A stretch of 8,499 nt of DNA from Methanobacterium sp. (lineage in GTDB: Archaea; Methanobacteriota; Methanobacteria; Methanobacteriales; Methanobacteriaceae): positions 1 through 8,499 of the forward strand of contig PLXT01000060.1 of the NCBI GenBank assembly GCA_003151535.1, in the 5' to 3' direction. Under the pieces are notes generated by a model. The model did no database searches. It was not told the origin of the DNA and saw only the letters and a list, made by a program, of their open reading frames with translations. Below are positions 1-5,641 of this stretch, in pieces. Positions within the stretch are counted from its first letter, which is position 1, and every line of letters starts with the position of its first letter. A program made the translations under genes and the position numbers.

Positions 1-636
1 AAAACCACTGTAGGATTGGATATGGGTTTAAACCATTTTCTGATAACTAGTAATGGTGTTAAGGTTGATAATCCACGCCCACTTAAAACAGAACTACGTA
101 AACTTAAACGTGAACAACGGAAGTTATCACGTAAACAGAAAGGTTCAAATAATCGTGAGAAACAAAGGTTAAAACTCAGTTGTATTCATGAACGAATACG
201 AAACATACGTGAGGATTTCCAACATAAACTTAGTAAATCTATTGTATGCGAGAATCAAGCAATAGCAATAGAGAAACTGAACATTAAAGGCATGATAAAA
301 AATCATTACCTTGCACAGAGTATCAGTGATGTTGGCTGGGCAGGGTTCATGGATAAACTGAAATATAAATGTGAGTGGTATGGTAAAACATTACTCCAAA
401 TTGGACAGTTTGAACCATCCACTAAAATATGCAGCAATTGTGGACATCACAATCCTGATTTGAAATTACATCATAGAAAATGGGTTTGTCCAGTCTGTAG
501 TGTAAATCATGATCGTGATATCAATGCTTCAATAAATATACGTGATTTTGCATTGGATAAACAGAATCTTATTAGTACCGTAGGAACTACGGAAATTAAA
601 GCTTCTCTGAAAAAACCACAAAAGTGGATTCAATGA
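1..636 (+). CDS. tnpB: TnpB, RNA-guided nuclease of an IS200/IS605 element (5' end outside window)
   Basis: The reading frame is open from base 1, so the gene is cut by the window edge; 211 codons plus the stop are visible of a family normally around 360-400 residues. All RuvC landmarks are present. The first catalytic Asp lies in VGLDMGL (codon 19-21), the Glu in AIAIEKLNIKGM (codon 271-273), and the last Asp in NHDRDINAS (codon 517-519). A four-cysteine zinc finger (CSNCGHH at 430-441, CPVC at 487-498) sits between the last two. A basic, helical stretch rich in K, R and E follows the first Asp. TnpB proteins are known to be programmable DNA nucleases guided by an RNA from the element's right end, which helps retain the transposon. 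A TTG at 16 is not a credible start because it falls inside the RuvC-I motif. No tnpA is visible; it could lie to the left or be absent. The protein looks undamaged over the part seen. Confidence 0.93.
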   Translation, partial: KTTVGLDMGLNHFLITSNGVKVDNPRPLKTELRKLKREQRKLSRKQKGSNNREKQRLKLSCIHERIRNIREDFQHKLSKSIVCENQAIAIEKLNIKGMIKNHYLAQSISDVGWAGFMDKLKYKCEWYGKTLLQIGQFEPSTKICSNCGHHNPDLKLHHRKWVCPVCSVNHDRDINASINIRDFALDKQNLISTVGTTEIKASLKKPQKWIQ

Positions 637-644
637 AGGAAGAA

Positions 645-679
645 GCCCCTTCCGAAAGGGAGGGGTAGTTCACTCTCAA
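645..679 (+). mobile_element. Right end of the IS200/IS605 element (hairpin, probable 3' part of the guide RNA scaffold)
   Basis: Nine bases after the tnpB stop is a strong hairpin. CCCCTTCC (646-653) pairs with GGGAGGGG (658-665), with one G-T wobble, closed by a GAAA tetraloop; G645-T666 can extend it. It is followed by TAGTTCAC and then TCTCAA. A GC-rich hairpin next to GTAGTTCAC is the usual right-end architecture of these elements, where it serves as the subterminal hairpin read by TnpA and as the 3' portion of the TnpB guide RNA (known for the family). The exact terminal base cannot be fixed by eye: TTCAC (669-673) and TCAA (676-679) are the candidates. Confidence 0.75.
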
Positions 680-858
680 TAGATGATGACTGCATGAGCA
701 AGGAATTGGGCTATTAATTAAAAAAGGAGAAAAATTATATTTTTTGTTTAAATTTGAAGGATGCATAATTGTTAATGATGTTACTAACAAAATGTGGTTT
801 GCCCGGTCATGCGGTGATCTTCTCGTTTTTAATGCCGGTATTACCAAAAAATTGTCTT
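680..858. other. Intergenic stretch between the IS element and the permease, no gene seen
   Basis: I see no convincing coding sequence, RNA gene or long repeat here. The short open frames on both strands show no recognisable motif and lack a ribosome-binding site. It contains the sequence flanking the element's right end, which is the guide-equivalent position for TnpB, and the 3' end of the permease transcript. The part from about 795 to 840 is slightly richer in GC than its surroundings, without further structure that I can support. Confidence 0.4.
846..851 (-). terminator. Possible oligo-T terminator of the permease gene
   Basis: Six A on the plus strand give a T6 run on the permease strand, starting 8 bases after its stop codon. 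Archaeal RNA polymerase can terminate at such T-runs without a hairpin. The run is short, so this is only a candidate. Confidence 0.3.
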
Positions 859-2289
859 TTATTCTTCAGCGGATTCAATTATCTCCTCTCCAGTTCCGTG
901 TTTTCCTGTGAGTATACTATTTTTTCTACCATAGTAGTAGTAGATAAGTAATCCTATAGCCAGCCATACTAAGAATCGTAGTTGTGTTACGGTTGGTAAT
1001 TCAATAACCAATCCTAGACTAGATATAATACCTAGAATAGGAACCCATGGTAAGAATGGTGTTCGGAAAGGTCTTTCTATATCTGGTCTGGTTCTTCTTA
1101 AAATTAATACTGATGCGGATACTATTATAAAAGCAGCTAGGGTACCAATGTTCACTAATTCAGCTATTGCAGTTATGGGGAGAAATGCTGCTAAACAAGA
1201 TGCTACAACTCCTACAACAATTATACCATTAATTGGTGTTTTAAATACTTTATGAAGTTTAGCGAAGAAAGGTGGTAATAAACCGTCCCTTGCCATTGCA
1301 TAGAATACTCTGCTCTGTCCAAAGAAACCCACCAATATTACACTGGTAAGACCAGCTAAAGCACCTACTGATATTACTATATCCGCCCAGTGGATACCAA
1401 CAACATTGAGAGCAAATGCAACTGGAGCTGCGCCTCCTAATAAGTAATATGGAACCATACCATCTAAAACTATAGTGACTATAATGTATAGTACACTGGC
1501 GATGACTAGGGATCCTAAAATAGCAATGGGGAAGGTTCTCTGCGGATTTTTAACCTCCTCCGCTGCGGTGGTAATGGCATCAAAACCTATATATGCAAAG
1601 AATATGATAGCCGCTCCTTTAAATATGCCGATATAACCGAAGGGCAGAAAGGGATGATAATTCGCAGGATTTATATAATTAACTCCTATAGCTATGAATA
1701 ATAGTACAACGAAGAGTTTAAACATCACTATGAGTGAATTAAATTGTGAAGTAAACTTTGTACCTCGAATTAGAAGCACACATATAATGCCTATGATCAT
1801 TATCGCAGGGAGATTGATGAATCCGCCCGCAACGCCAGGAGGATTTAGGAGTTGCGGTGGTAAATTAATTCCTAATGTCGTTATGATACTGACCATATAT
1901 CCCGACCAGCCCACAGCCAGAGCTGTTACAATTAGGGTGTACTCTAACACAAGGTCCCAGCCAATAATCCAGGCAAATAACTCTCCTAATGTAACATAAC
2001 TATAGGTATATGCACTCCCCGCGACTGGTACCATAGTTGCAAATTCCGCGTAACATAATGCTGTGAAAACACACGCAATTCCAGCAAATATAAATGACAA
2101 AACTAGTCCAGGACCTGCATAATAAGCTGAGGCAACACCAGTAAGTATAAAGATACCTGCCCCAATAATAGCACCTAAACCCATTAATAAGAGTGCTGGT
2201 GTTCCTAAAACCTTCTTTAAACCCTTTTTACTTTCACTAACCTCTAATAAATGGTTAATAGGTTTTTTCCAAAAGATCCGTCTGGTCAT
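859..2289 (-). CDS. Amino-acid permease, APC superfamily (CAT/YfnA-like)
   Basis: A 476-residue membrane protein with about 12 hydrophobic segments, the usual length for the APC family. TM1 carries the substrate-binding glycine motif GAIIGAGIFILTG (residues 39-51). A second hallmark, IIFFAYIGFDAITTAAEEV followed by KNPQR, lies around residues 228-252 (TM6 and the loop after it). The sequence GQSRVFYAMARDGLLP is also typical. These features match the cationic amino-acid transporter branch that includes bacterial YfnA and GkApcT-like carriers, which import amino acids with protons. The substrate cannot be read from the sequence. The N-terminus (about 30 residues) and the acidic C-terminal tail are hydrophilic and probably cytoplasmic. 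The start is ATG at 2289, with only a weak GTGAGAG upstream. It stands alone on its strand: the next minus-strand gene ends 294 bp upstream, and candidate TATA boxes lie in between. The gene appears intact. Confidence 0.93.
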   Translation of the reverse strand: MTRRIFWKKPINHLLEVSESKKGLKKVLGTPALLLMGLGAIIGAGIFILTGVASAYYAGPGLVLSFIFAGIACVFTALCYAEFATMVPVAGSAYTYSYVTLGELFAWIIGWDLVLEYTLIVTALAVGWSGYMVSIITTLGINLPPQLLNPPGVAGGFINLPAIMIIGIICVLLIRGTKFTSQFNSLIVMFKLFVVLLFIAIGVNYINPANYHPFLPFGYIGIFKGAAIIFFAYIGFDAITTAAEEVKNPQRTFPIAILGSLVIASVLYIIVTIVLDGMVPYYLLGGAAPVAFALNVVGIHWADIVISVGALAGLTSVILVGFFGQSRVFYAMARDGLLPPFFAKLHKVFKTPINGIIVVGVVASCLAAFLPITAIAELVNIGTLAAFIIVSASVLILRRTRPDIERPFRTPFLPWVPILGIISSLGLVIELPTVTQLRFLVWLAIGLLIYYYYGRKNSILTGKHGTGEEIIESAEE

Positions 2290-2460
2290 AATATATCTCT
2301 CACAAAAATTAGTATAGCTTTCAATTTTATCCCCTGATAAGAAATGAATGTAATTATTCCAGCTAAGATACTTTCAATTCATACAAATTCAGATCGTTAA
2401 ATTTTAATTTAAGCTATAAATGAATAAGTCGCTCCTACAGTTCCTTTAATATATGTGGTC

Positions 2461-2480
2461 GAACTATTTATAACTGTTCC
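2461..2480 (-). promoter_or_regulatory. Candidate TATA box for the permease within a small inverted repeat
   Basis: On the minus strand TTATAAATA (about 2465-2473) resembles an archaeal TATA box; transcription would start near 2440, giving a long leader of about 150 nt. It is flanked by GAAC (2461-2464) and GTTC (2476-2479), a 4-bp inverted repeat centred on the box that could be an operator. A second TATA-like sequence, ATTTATAGC on the minus strand (about 2412-2421), is an alternative closer to the gene. Neither is proven. Confidence 0.3.
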
Positions 2481-2583
2481 ATTTATTGTAGATTGACACG
2501 GTTAAAGGGGTTACTACTATCCATCTGTTTTATGGATTACTTCACCATACCAAATTAAATCTAATAAAAAATTTGTATTGAAA
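2481..2583. other. Rest of the permease upstream region, nothing clear
   Basis: Together with 2290-2480 this forms a 294-bp gap between two minus-strand genes. Apart from the promoter candidates and an A6 run at 2566-2571 (T6 on the minus strand, a possible terminator for the zinc-ribbon gene), I find no coding or RNA signature. Confidence 0.35.
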
Positions 2584-2820
2584 TTATTTTTTTTCACATT
2601 CAAAACATAATTTTGTATCTTTGTTTGTTTTGTAGGTTTTTCCACATTTTGGGCATGTAACTTGCTTGATAAGTGGTTCTTTTTTTACTTGAAACTTCAT
2701 AATTTTAACAGAACAATTGTAGTTCCATGGAATTCTTGGTTTACTTTTCCTTTCCAAAGCTTCTTCTGCATATTTTTTCATTAATTCCCTTTCTAGAACT
2801 TCTTGATCCTTTTCTGTCAT
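2584..2820 (-). CDS. Small zinc-ribbon protein of unknown function
   Basis: A 78-residue protein that I do not recognise as a named family. The N-terminal third is a charged, probably helical segment (residues 3-27, rich in E and K). A middle part contains PRIPWNYNCS, with a lone Cys36. The C-terminus holds a zinc ribbon with CPKC at 56-59 and CFEC at 72-75, separated by 12 residues, a spacing that suits one tetrahedral zinc site. It is probably a soluble nucleic-acid- or protein-binding factor, but that is only inference. I chose ATG at 2820 because AGTGAT lies a suitable distance upstream; an in-frame TTG two codons earlier (2826) overlaps the space between that site and the ATG. The decayed reductase remnant ends 43 bp upstream on the same strand, so the two may once have been co-transcribed. 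High K/E content and an intact frame argue for a real gene. Confidence 0.7.
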   Translation of the reverse strand: MTEKDQEVLERELMKKYAEEALERKSKPRIPWNYNCSVKIMKFQVKKEPLIKQVTCPKCGKTYKTNKDTKLCFECEKK

Positions 2821-2863
2821 TTTCAATCACTAACATCTAAAAAATTAAAAGATCAATAGAACA

Positions 2864-3266
2864 TTATTCTTTTCGTAGAATATCGTGAGAAAACTTTTCA
2901 AATCCAATTTTGTCTATAAATGCTCCCATACGTTTTTCTATACCTGCTTCTTTATAATAATCCAAAATTTTGTTCATATAATCTATTACCTGATCATCTG
3001 AAAGATGTTTTGCAAATAAGATACCTTTTCTAGTCTGGAGTCCGCATGTTCCACCTACATACATTTTCCAACCTTTCGGGGTTCCTACAATGCCTATATC
3101 TCGTACCGTGGATTCAGCATCATGAACTATTACAACCTGAAACTGATATTTTCACTTTACTCGGGGTTTTCATTCTATGAAAATTTTCATCTATCTTTAA
3201 TCCTAACTCAACAGTGTTTTGATAGCCCTTTTTGCAGGAAGTGTTTTTTCCAAAAGAATAATGCAT
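2864..3266 (-). pseudogene. Remnant of a nitrite/sulfite reductase-like 4Fe-4S/siroheme protein, truncated and frameshifted
   Basis: Two minus-strand frames together give a recognisable C-terminal half of the NIR_SIR family. In the first frame (3266 down to 3123) one reads GKNTSCKKGYQNTVELGLKI, then DENFHRMKTPSKVKISVSGC and NSS, followed by a TGA at 3122-3120. In a second frame (from about 3121) the match continues as AESTVRDIGIVGTPKGWKMY, then VGGTCGLQTRKG and LSDDQVIDYMNKILDYYK, ending at a TAA at 2864. In intact relatives SVSGCPNSCAE runs through without a break, so the frameshift falls inside the CxxxC motif that binds the 4Fe-4S cluster next to siroheme. The N-terminal ferredoxin-like part, about 100 residues, is missing: upstream of 3266 no further homology is visible and the frame closes at 3299-3297. 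An ATG at 3064 could produce a 66-residue peptide, but it lies mid-domain and has no ribosome-binding site. The gene is therefore judged non-functional. The decay seems recent because residues on both sides remain well conserved. Confidence 0.8.
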
Positions 3267-3423
3267 GTCGAATGATATAAATAATAATTTAAATTTTCAT
3301 ATCCCATTTATAATATTGTGATTGGAAGAGTTAAATTATTTTTGCATTTTTTTTGGAATTCCAGTCAGTTCTAGTTGACTAGTACAAATTTAGTTATTTT
3401 CATTGCTGATATGTTTCACATTG

Positions 3424-3430
3424 TTATAAG
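3424..3430 (+). promoter_or_regulatory. Candidate TATA box of the DUF169 gene
   Basis: TTATAAG lies 50 nt before the chosen ATG. Transcription starting about 25 nt downstream would leave a leader of roughly 30 nt that includes the GAGGTGA site. The region is AT-rich, so chance matches are common. Confidence 0.4.
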
Positions 3431-3467
3431 GTAAAAAAATTATATTGTGCTTAACAAATTAAGGTCT

Positions 3468-3475
3468 AGAGGTGA
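3468..3475 (+). promoter_or_regulatory. Ribosome-binding site that fixes the DUF169 start
   Basis: AGAGGTGA complements the archaeal 16S 3' end and precedes ATG at 3480 by 4 nt. An upstream in-frame GTG at 3447 has no such site, so the shorter protein is preferred. Confidence 0.7.
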
Positions 3476-3479
3476 AATC

Positions 3480-4160
3480 ATGAATAGTTGTAATGTCAAT
3501 GAATATAAGGAATTATCACTGAAGATTAAGAATAAATTGGGATTAAAAAAATCTCCAGTTGCAATTAAGCTAGTGTTAAAGGAAGATGACATCCCTGATG
3601 GTATTCCTAAGATAGAAGAACATATAAGACACTGTGAGATGGTTCAAAAGGCAGCTCAAGGTGACACATTTTATGCAACAGCTGAACAACAGGCATGTAA
3701 AGGTGGGGCTGGAGCACTAGGCATTATAGAACCTCCAGAGAAGGTTAAATCTGGTGAAATGTACTATTCCCTGGGGAGGTTTTCGAGTTTGGGTTCTGCA
3801 AAACGAACAGTGGATGCAATCCCCAAAATAGATCCCATAATGAAAGCTATAGTGTACGCTCCACTTGAAACAGCTCCATTCGATCCAGATGTTGTGGTTA
3901 TAATTTGCAACCCTAAACAGGCTATGCAGTTAGCTCAAGCAATGGTTTACACCCTTGGAGGCCGTTTTGAGGCAGATTTTGCTGGAATCCAATCACTTTG
4001 TGGTGATGCGGTTGCAGGACCATACACAACCAAAAGACCAAACATAACTCTAGGATGCAGTGGATCAAGGAAATTTGCAGACATCAAACCAGACGAAGTC
4101 ATAGTTGGAATGAACGGGGAAAATATAGGCTGTGTAGTAAACGCTCTTGAAGCCCTTTAA
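3480..4160 (+). CDS. DUF169 family protein (COG2043), function unknown
   Basis: A 226-residue soluble protein recognised as DUF169 from its overall pattern: LGLKKSPVAIKLV near the N-terminus, HIRHCEMVQKAAQG (48-61), ATAEQQACKGGAGALG (66-81), the central PDVVVIICNPKQAMQL (136-151), and the C-terminal LCGDAVAGPYTTKRPNI and LGCSGSRKFADIKPDEVIVG (173-210). The family is common in methanogens and other anaerobes and has no settled biochemical role. Seven cysteines are present (4, 52, 73, 143, 174, 193, 218). Those at 52, 73, 174 and 193 sit in the motif-like segments and could bind a metal or cluster, which is inference only. There is no signal peptide or membrane segment. It faces the CMD-like gene convergently with a 33-bp gap, and lies divergently from the decayed sulfite-reductase-like remnant. 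It looks intact and of normal length. Confidence 0.88.
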   Translation: MNSCNVNEYKELSLKIKNKLGLKKSPVAIKLVLKEDDIPDGIPKIEEHIRHCEMVQKAAQGDTFYATAEQQACKGGAGALGIIEPPEKVKSGEMYYSLGRFSSLGSAKRTVDAIPKIDPIMKAIVYAPLETAPFDPDVVVIICNPKQAMQLAQAMVYTLGGRFEADFAGIQSLCGDAVAGPYTTKRPNITLGCSGSRKFADIKPDEVIVGMNGENIGCVVNALEAL

Positions 4161-4193
4161 TTAAACCATATATATCATCAAATTTATGGAAAT

Positions 4194-4565
4194 CTAATCT
4201 TTAAACTCCTCATAAGTCCTTAGAGACTGGGCTAGTGCATCGGTTTCTGCTATCATAGATCCCATTAAAATAGCTAAAAGCAATTGATCATTAGTTGCTC
4301 CAAATTTTTTTGCTACTTTAAGATGGGTTAATAGGCAGTGCTCAGCCCCCAGGGCAGATGCTGCTCCTATAGAAACAAATTCTTTGGTTAATGATGGCAA
4401 AGTTTCATCGGTCATTAATATTTCAAATTTTATGAAATAAGCTTTAAGGGCCAATGGATTTTCTGCTAATATCTGAAAGATCTTAGGAACTAAACCAAAA
4501 TAGCTTTCAATTTTTTTAAGAATTTCTTCGACATTTACCTCTTCATTTGCATTGTTGAAACTCAT
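4194..4565 (-). CDS. Carboxymuconolactone decarboxylase-like (AhpD-fold) protein with a single cysteine
   Basis: A 123-residue all-helical protein with the CMD/AhpD core: FGLVPKIFQILAENPLAL (23-40), then LTKEFVSIGAASALGAEHC (59-77) and LLTHLKVAKKFGAT (78-91). In AhpD-type enzymes a CxxC pair followed by xxxH acts in thiol chemistry. Here only the second cysteine (Cys77) and the following His81 remain, and the first position is Ala74. A two-cysteine peroxidase-reductase cycle is therefore unlikely; single-cysteine members may bind or process small electrophilic or lactone-like compounds, but the role is unknown. The start is ATG at 4565, preceded by AGAGGCG at suitable distance. It has its own TATA-like box just upstream and lies 68 bp downstream of trmO on the same strand, so it can be transcribed alone or by read-through. 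Confidence 0.88.
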   Translation of the reverse strand: MSFNNANEEVNVEEILKKIESYFGLVPKIFQILAENPLALKAYFIKFEILMTDETLPSLTKEFVSIGAASALGAEHCLLTHLKVAKKFGATNDQLLLAILMGSMIAETDALAQSLRTYEEFKD

Positions 4566-4620
4566 TTAAACGCCTCTTTTGATACACTATTCAATTTATT
4601 AATGGATTATTTAAAATCAA

Positions 4621-4630
4621 ATATTTATAG
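4621..4630 (-). promoter_or_regulatory. Candidate TATA box of the CMD-like gene
   Basis: On the minus strand CTATAAATAT, preceded by AAAA (a reasonable BRE), lies about 56 nt before the ATG at 4565. The predicted start near 4597 leaves about 30 nt of leader holding the AGAGGCG ribosome-binding site. Confidence 0.45.
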
Positions 4631-4633
4631 TTT

Positions 4634-5125
4634 TCAGTCTAAAAAACGTCGATCAGACTTTTTTTCTACTGCTTTATGATGTTTGTTTTCAAACCATCCT
4701 ATTTTTATATCATCATCGTCGTGTTTATCGAAATTAGGAATGTAAGGTTTAATATCAAGCAGTGGTGTACCATCAACTATGTCTACATCTGATATGTATA
4801 TTTTTGTGCCTTCTATCTTTTCAAGGCGTACAACAGAAATCCCTATAGGATTTGGTCTTTTAGGTGCCCTTGTTGCAAATATACCCCGTTTTTCAGTGTC
4901 AAGAAATGGTTTTACTTCGAGTGAATAGCCACTCGAAAGATGTAGATAATAAATTAGAATAATATGCGAAAACCCCTCTAAATCTTCTAAACCCTCTTTG
5001 TATTCATAATTAAGGTGTATTTCACCTTTAATACCTCTGGCACCAATAGGTTGGATTGGCATTCCCTCAAGATCCTTAAATTGAGAATGAATAGTACCTA
5101 TTGACTTGAATTCGATTTTTGTCAT
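4634..5125 (-). CDS. trmO: TrmO/TsaA-type SAM-dependent methyltransferase (tRNA t6A37 N6-methylation in studied members)
   Basis: A 163-residue protein of the TsaA/TrmO (UPF0066) family. The family signature GIFATRAPKRPNPIGIS (81-97) is complete, and the second hallmark DGTPLLDIKPYIPNFD (118-133) follows; the N-terminal IGTIHSQF and the LEGFSHIILIYYLH strand are also typical. E. coli TrmO uses SAM to methylate threonylcarbamoyladenosine at position 37 of ACY-reading tRNA. Its extra C-terminal domain is absent here, as is usual for short archaeal forms, so the substrate is less certain. I chose ATG at 5125 because AGGTGA lies 5 nt upstream; a GTG three codons earlier is part of that site and would lengthen the protein only on paper. 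The gene is transcribed away from mop with a 113-bp shared region, which links it to molybdenum metabolism by context. No defects are seen. Confidence 0.85.
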   Translation of the reverse strand: MTKIEFKSIGTIHSQFKDLEGMPIQPIGARGIKGEIHLNYEYKEGLEDLEGFSHIILIYYLHLSSGYSLEVKPFLDTEKRGIFATRAPKRPNPIGISVVRLEKIEGTKIYISDVDIVDGTPLLDIKPYIPNFDKHDDDDIKIGWFENKHHKAVEKKSDRRFLD

Positions 5126-5130
5126 TGTTT

Positions 5131-5136
5131 TCACCT
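5131..5136 (-). promoter_or_regulatory. Ribosome-binding site that fixes the trmO start
   Basis: AGGTGA on the minus strand is followed by AAACA and ATG (5125). The alternative GTG start at 5134-5132 lies inside this site, which argues against it. Confidence 0.7.
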
Positions 5137-5156
5137 AAATTTTAATGAATTACTTG

Positions 5157-5186
5157 ATCGATATGCCATTTTAGGCATATATAAAT
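5157..5186. promoter_or_regulatory. Shared trmO/mop promoter-operator with split palindrome
   Basis: On the plus strand ATCGATAT precedes GCC-attttag-GC, followed by ATATATAAAT. It contains a perfect 7-bp inverted repeat, ATATGCC (5161-5167) and GGCATAT (5174-5180), with a 6-bp spacer. TATATAAAT (5178-5186) can serve as TATA box for mop, and its complement ATTTATATA for trmO; both place the start of transcription about 30 nt before the respective ribosome-binding region. The inverted repeat overlaps the box and the trmO start region, as expected for a repressor site. The two outer parts recur, fused, in front of modA (5642-5661). Confidence 0.6.
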
Positions 5187-5198
5187 TTTTAATGAGTG

Positions 5199-5207
5199 TA
5201 TATATAA
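5199..5207 (+). promoter_or_regulatory. Second TATA-like sequence before mop
   Basis: TATATATAA fits a TATA box, but transcription starting 25 nt downstream would begin near 5228, inside the mop ribosome-binding site. The box at 5178-5186 is therefore the more likely one. Confidence 0.25.
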
Positions 5208-5226
5208 TATTAATAGCATAAAAACT

Positions 5227-5233
5227 GAGGTGA
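5227..5233 (+). promoter_or_regulatory. Ribosome-binding site that fixes the mop start
   Basis: GAGGTGA, then 5 nt, then ATG at 5239. The in-frame GTG at 5230 lies within the site and is rejected as a start. Confidence 0.7.
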
Positions 5234-5238
5234 TACTA

Positions 5239-5448
5239 ATGATGATAAGCGCAAGGAATGTTTTTGAAGGTAAAATTGAGAACGTTGAAGTAGGTGCTAT
5301 TATGGCCAGTGTTAAAATAAAAATTGAATCACCAGAACTTATAACCGCCATAATAACCACAGAATCCGTTGAAAAACTCAATCTTAAAGAAGGAGACACA
5401 GTTTCAGCAATAATAAAATCAACAGAAATCATTGTTGCAAAAGAATGA
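5239..5448 (+). CDS. mop: Molbindin (Mop), small molybdate/tungstate-binding protein
   Basis: A 69-residue protein consisting of a single TOBE/Mop domain. ISARNVFEGKIENVEVGAIM (3-22), then ASVKIKIESPELITAIITTE (23-42), SVEKLNLKEGDTV and SAIIKSTEIIVAKE cover the full domain with the typical start (SARN) and end (KSTEIIVAKE). Molbindins assemble into hexamers that bind several oxyanions at subunit interfaces and are thought to store or buffer molybdate (or tungstate) in the cytoplasm. The length matches bacterial and archaeal Mop proteins. It is divergent from trmO and lies upstream of modABC, but a T-rich terminator and 289 bp separate it from modA, so it is probably its own transcription unit. 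The start is ATG at 5239; a second ATG follows directly at 5242 and cannot be excluded. Confidence 0.9.
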   Translation: MMISARNVFEGKIENVEVGAIMASVKIKIESPELITAIITTESVEKLNLKEGDTVSAIIKSTEIIVAKE

Positions 5449-5451
5449 GAA

Positions 5452-5483
5452 TTTTTTACTAAATTTTTTTTTTACTTTTTTTT
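5452..5483 (+). terminator. T-run terminator after mop
   Basis: Three T-runs of 6, 10 and 8 bases (5452-5457, 5464-5473, 5476-5483) begin 4 nt after the mop stop. No hairpin is visible. Multiple oligo-T tracts are the standard intrinsic termination signal of archaeal RNA polymerase. Confidence 0.65.
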
Positions 5484-5641
5484 ATATTTCCCTAAACTAT
5501 TTTTTAGATAAAATTTGGAGTTTAAGAGGATTATATAAAAATTCCAAGGTTCTTTTTAATCTTCATCCCAACTATAATTCATGGTTCTGTGTAACCTAAC
5601 AGTTTTTTTGTTGTATTATTAGAAATTTTATCCCTCGACAG

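Larger units (their letters stand above)
3267..3479. other. AT-rich intergenic region upstream of the DUF169 gene
   Basis: It contains several TATA-like sequences. TTATAAG at 3424-3430 is best placed for the DUF169 gene, with an expected start of transcription near 3450 and the ribosome-binding site at 3468-3475. A short perfect palindrome, CTAGT-TG-ACTAG (3371-3382), lies about 40 bp upstream of that TATA box and could be a regulator site. The lost 5' end of the decayed reductase gene would be expected in the left part, but no trace is recognisable. Confidence 0.4.

Noticed and set aside
16..21. TTG start for the transposase frame
   Set aside because: The frame is open to base 1 and the TTG lies within the RuvC-I motif VGLDMGL, so the true start is left of the window.
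596..951. Open frames on both strands between tnpB and the permease
   Set aside because: They overlap real genes or the IS right end, show no motifs, have biased hydrophobic or serine-rich composition typical of shadow frames, and lack ribosome-binding sites.
2864..3064. A 66-residue protein starting at ATG 3064
   Set aside because: Homology continues upstream of that ATG in the same frame (DIGIVGTPKGWK) and then in another frame, so it is the tail of a broken gene.
3177..3190. 14-nt perfect palindrome ATGAAAATTTTCAT, with part repeated at 3291-3300
   Set aside because: It falls within the former coding sequence (the DENFH codons) and is simple AT-rich sequence; no regulatory reading is needed.
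5142..5432. Minus-strand open frame opposite mop
   Set aside because: It is antisense to a well-recognised Mop domain and runs across the shared promoter.
5583..5609. Small stem GGTT/AACC plus T7 run, considered as a molybdenum-cofactor-type riboswitch or terminator
   Set aside because: Only four base pairs, no elaborate fold, and upstream of the likely modA transcript start.
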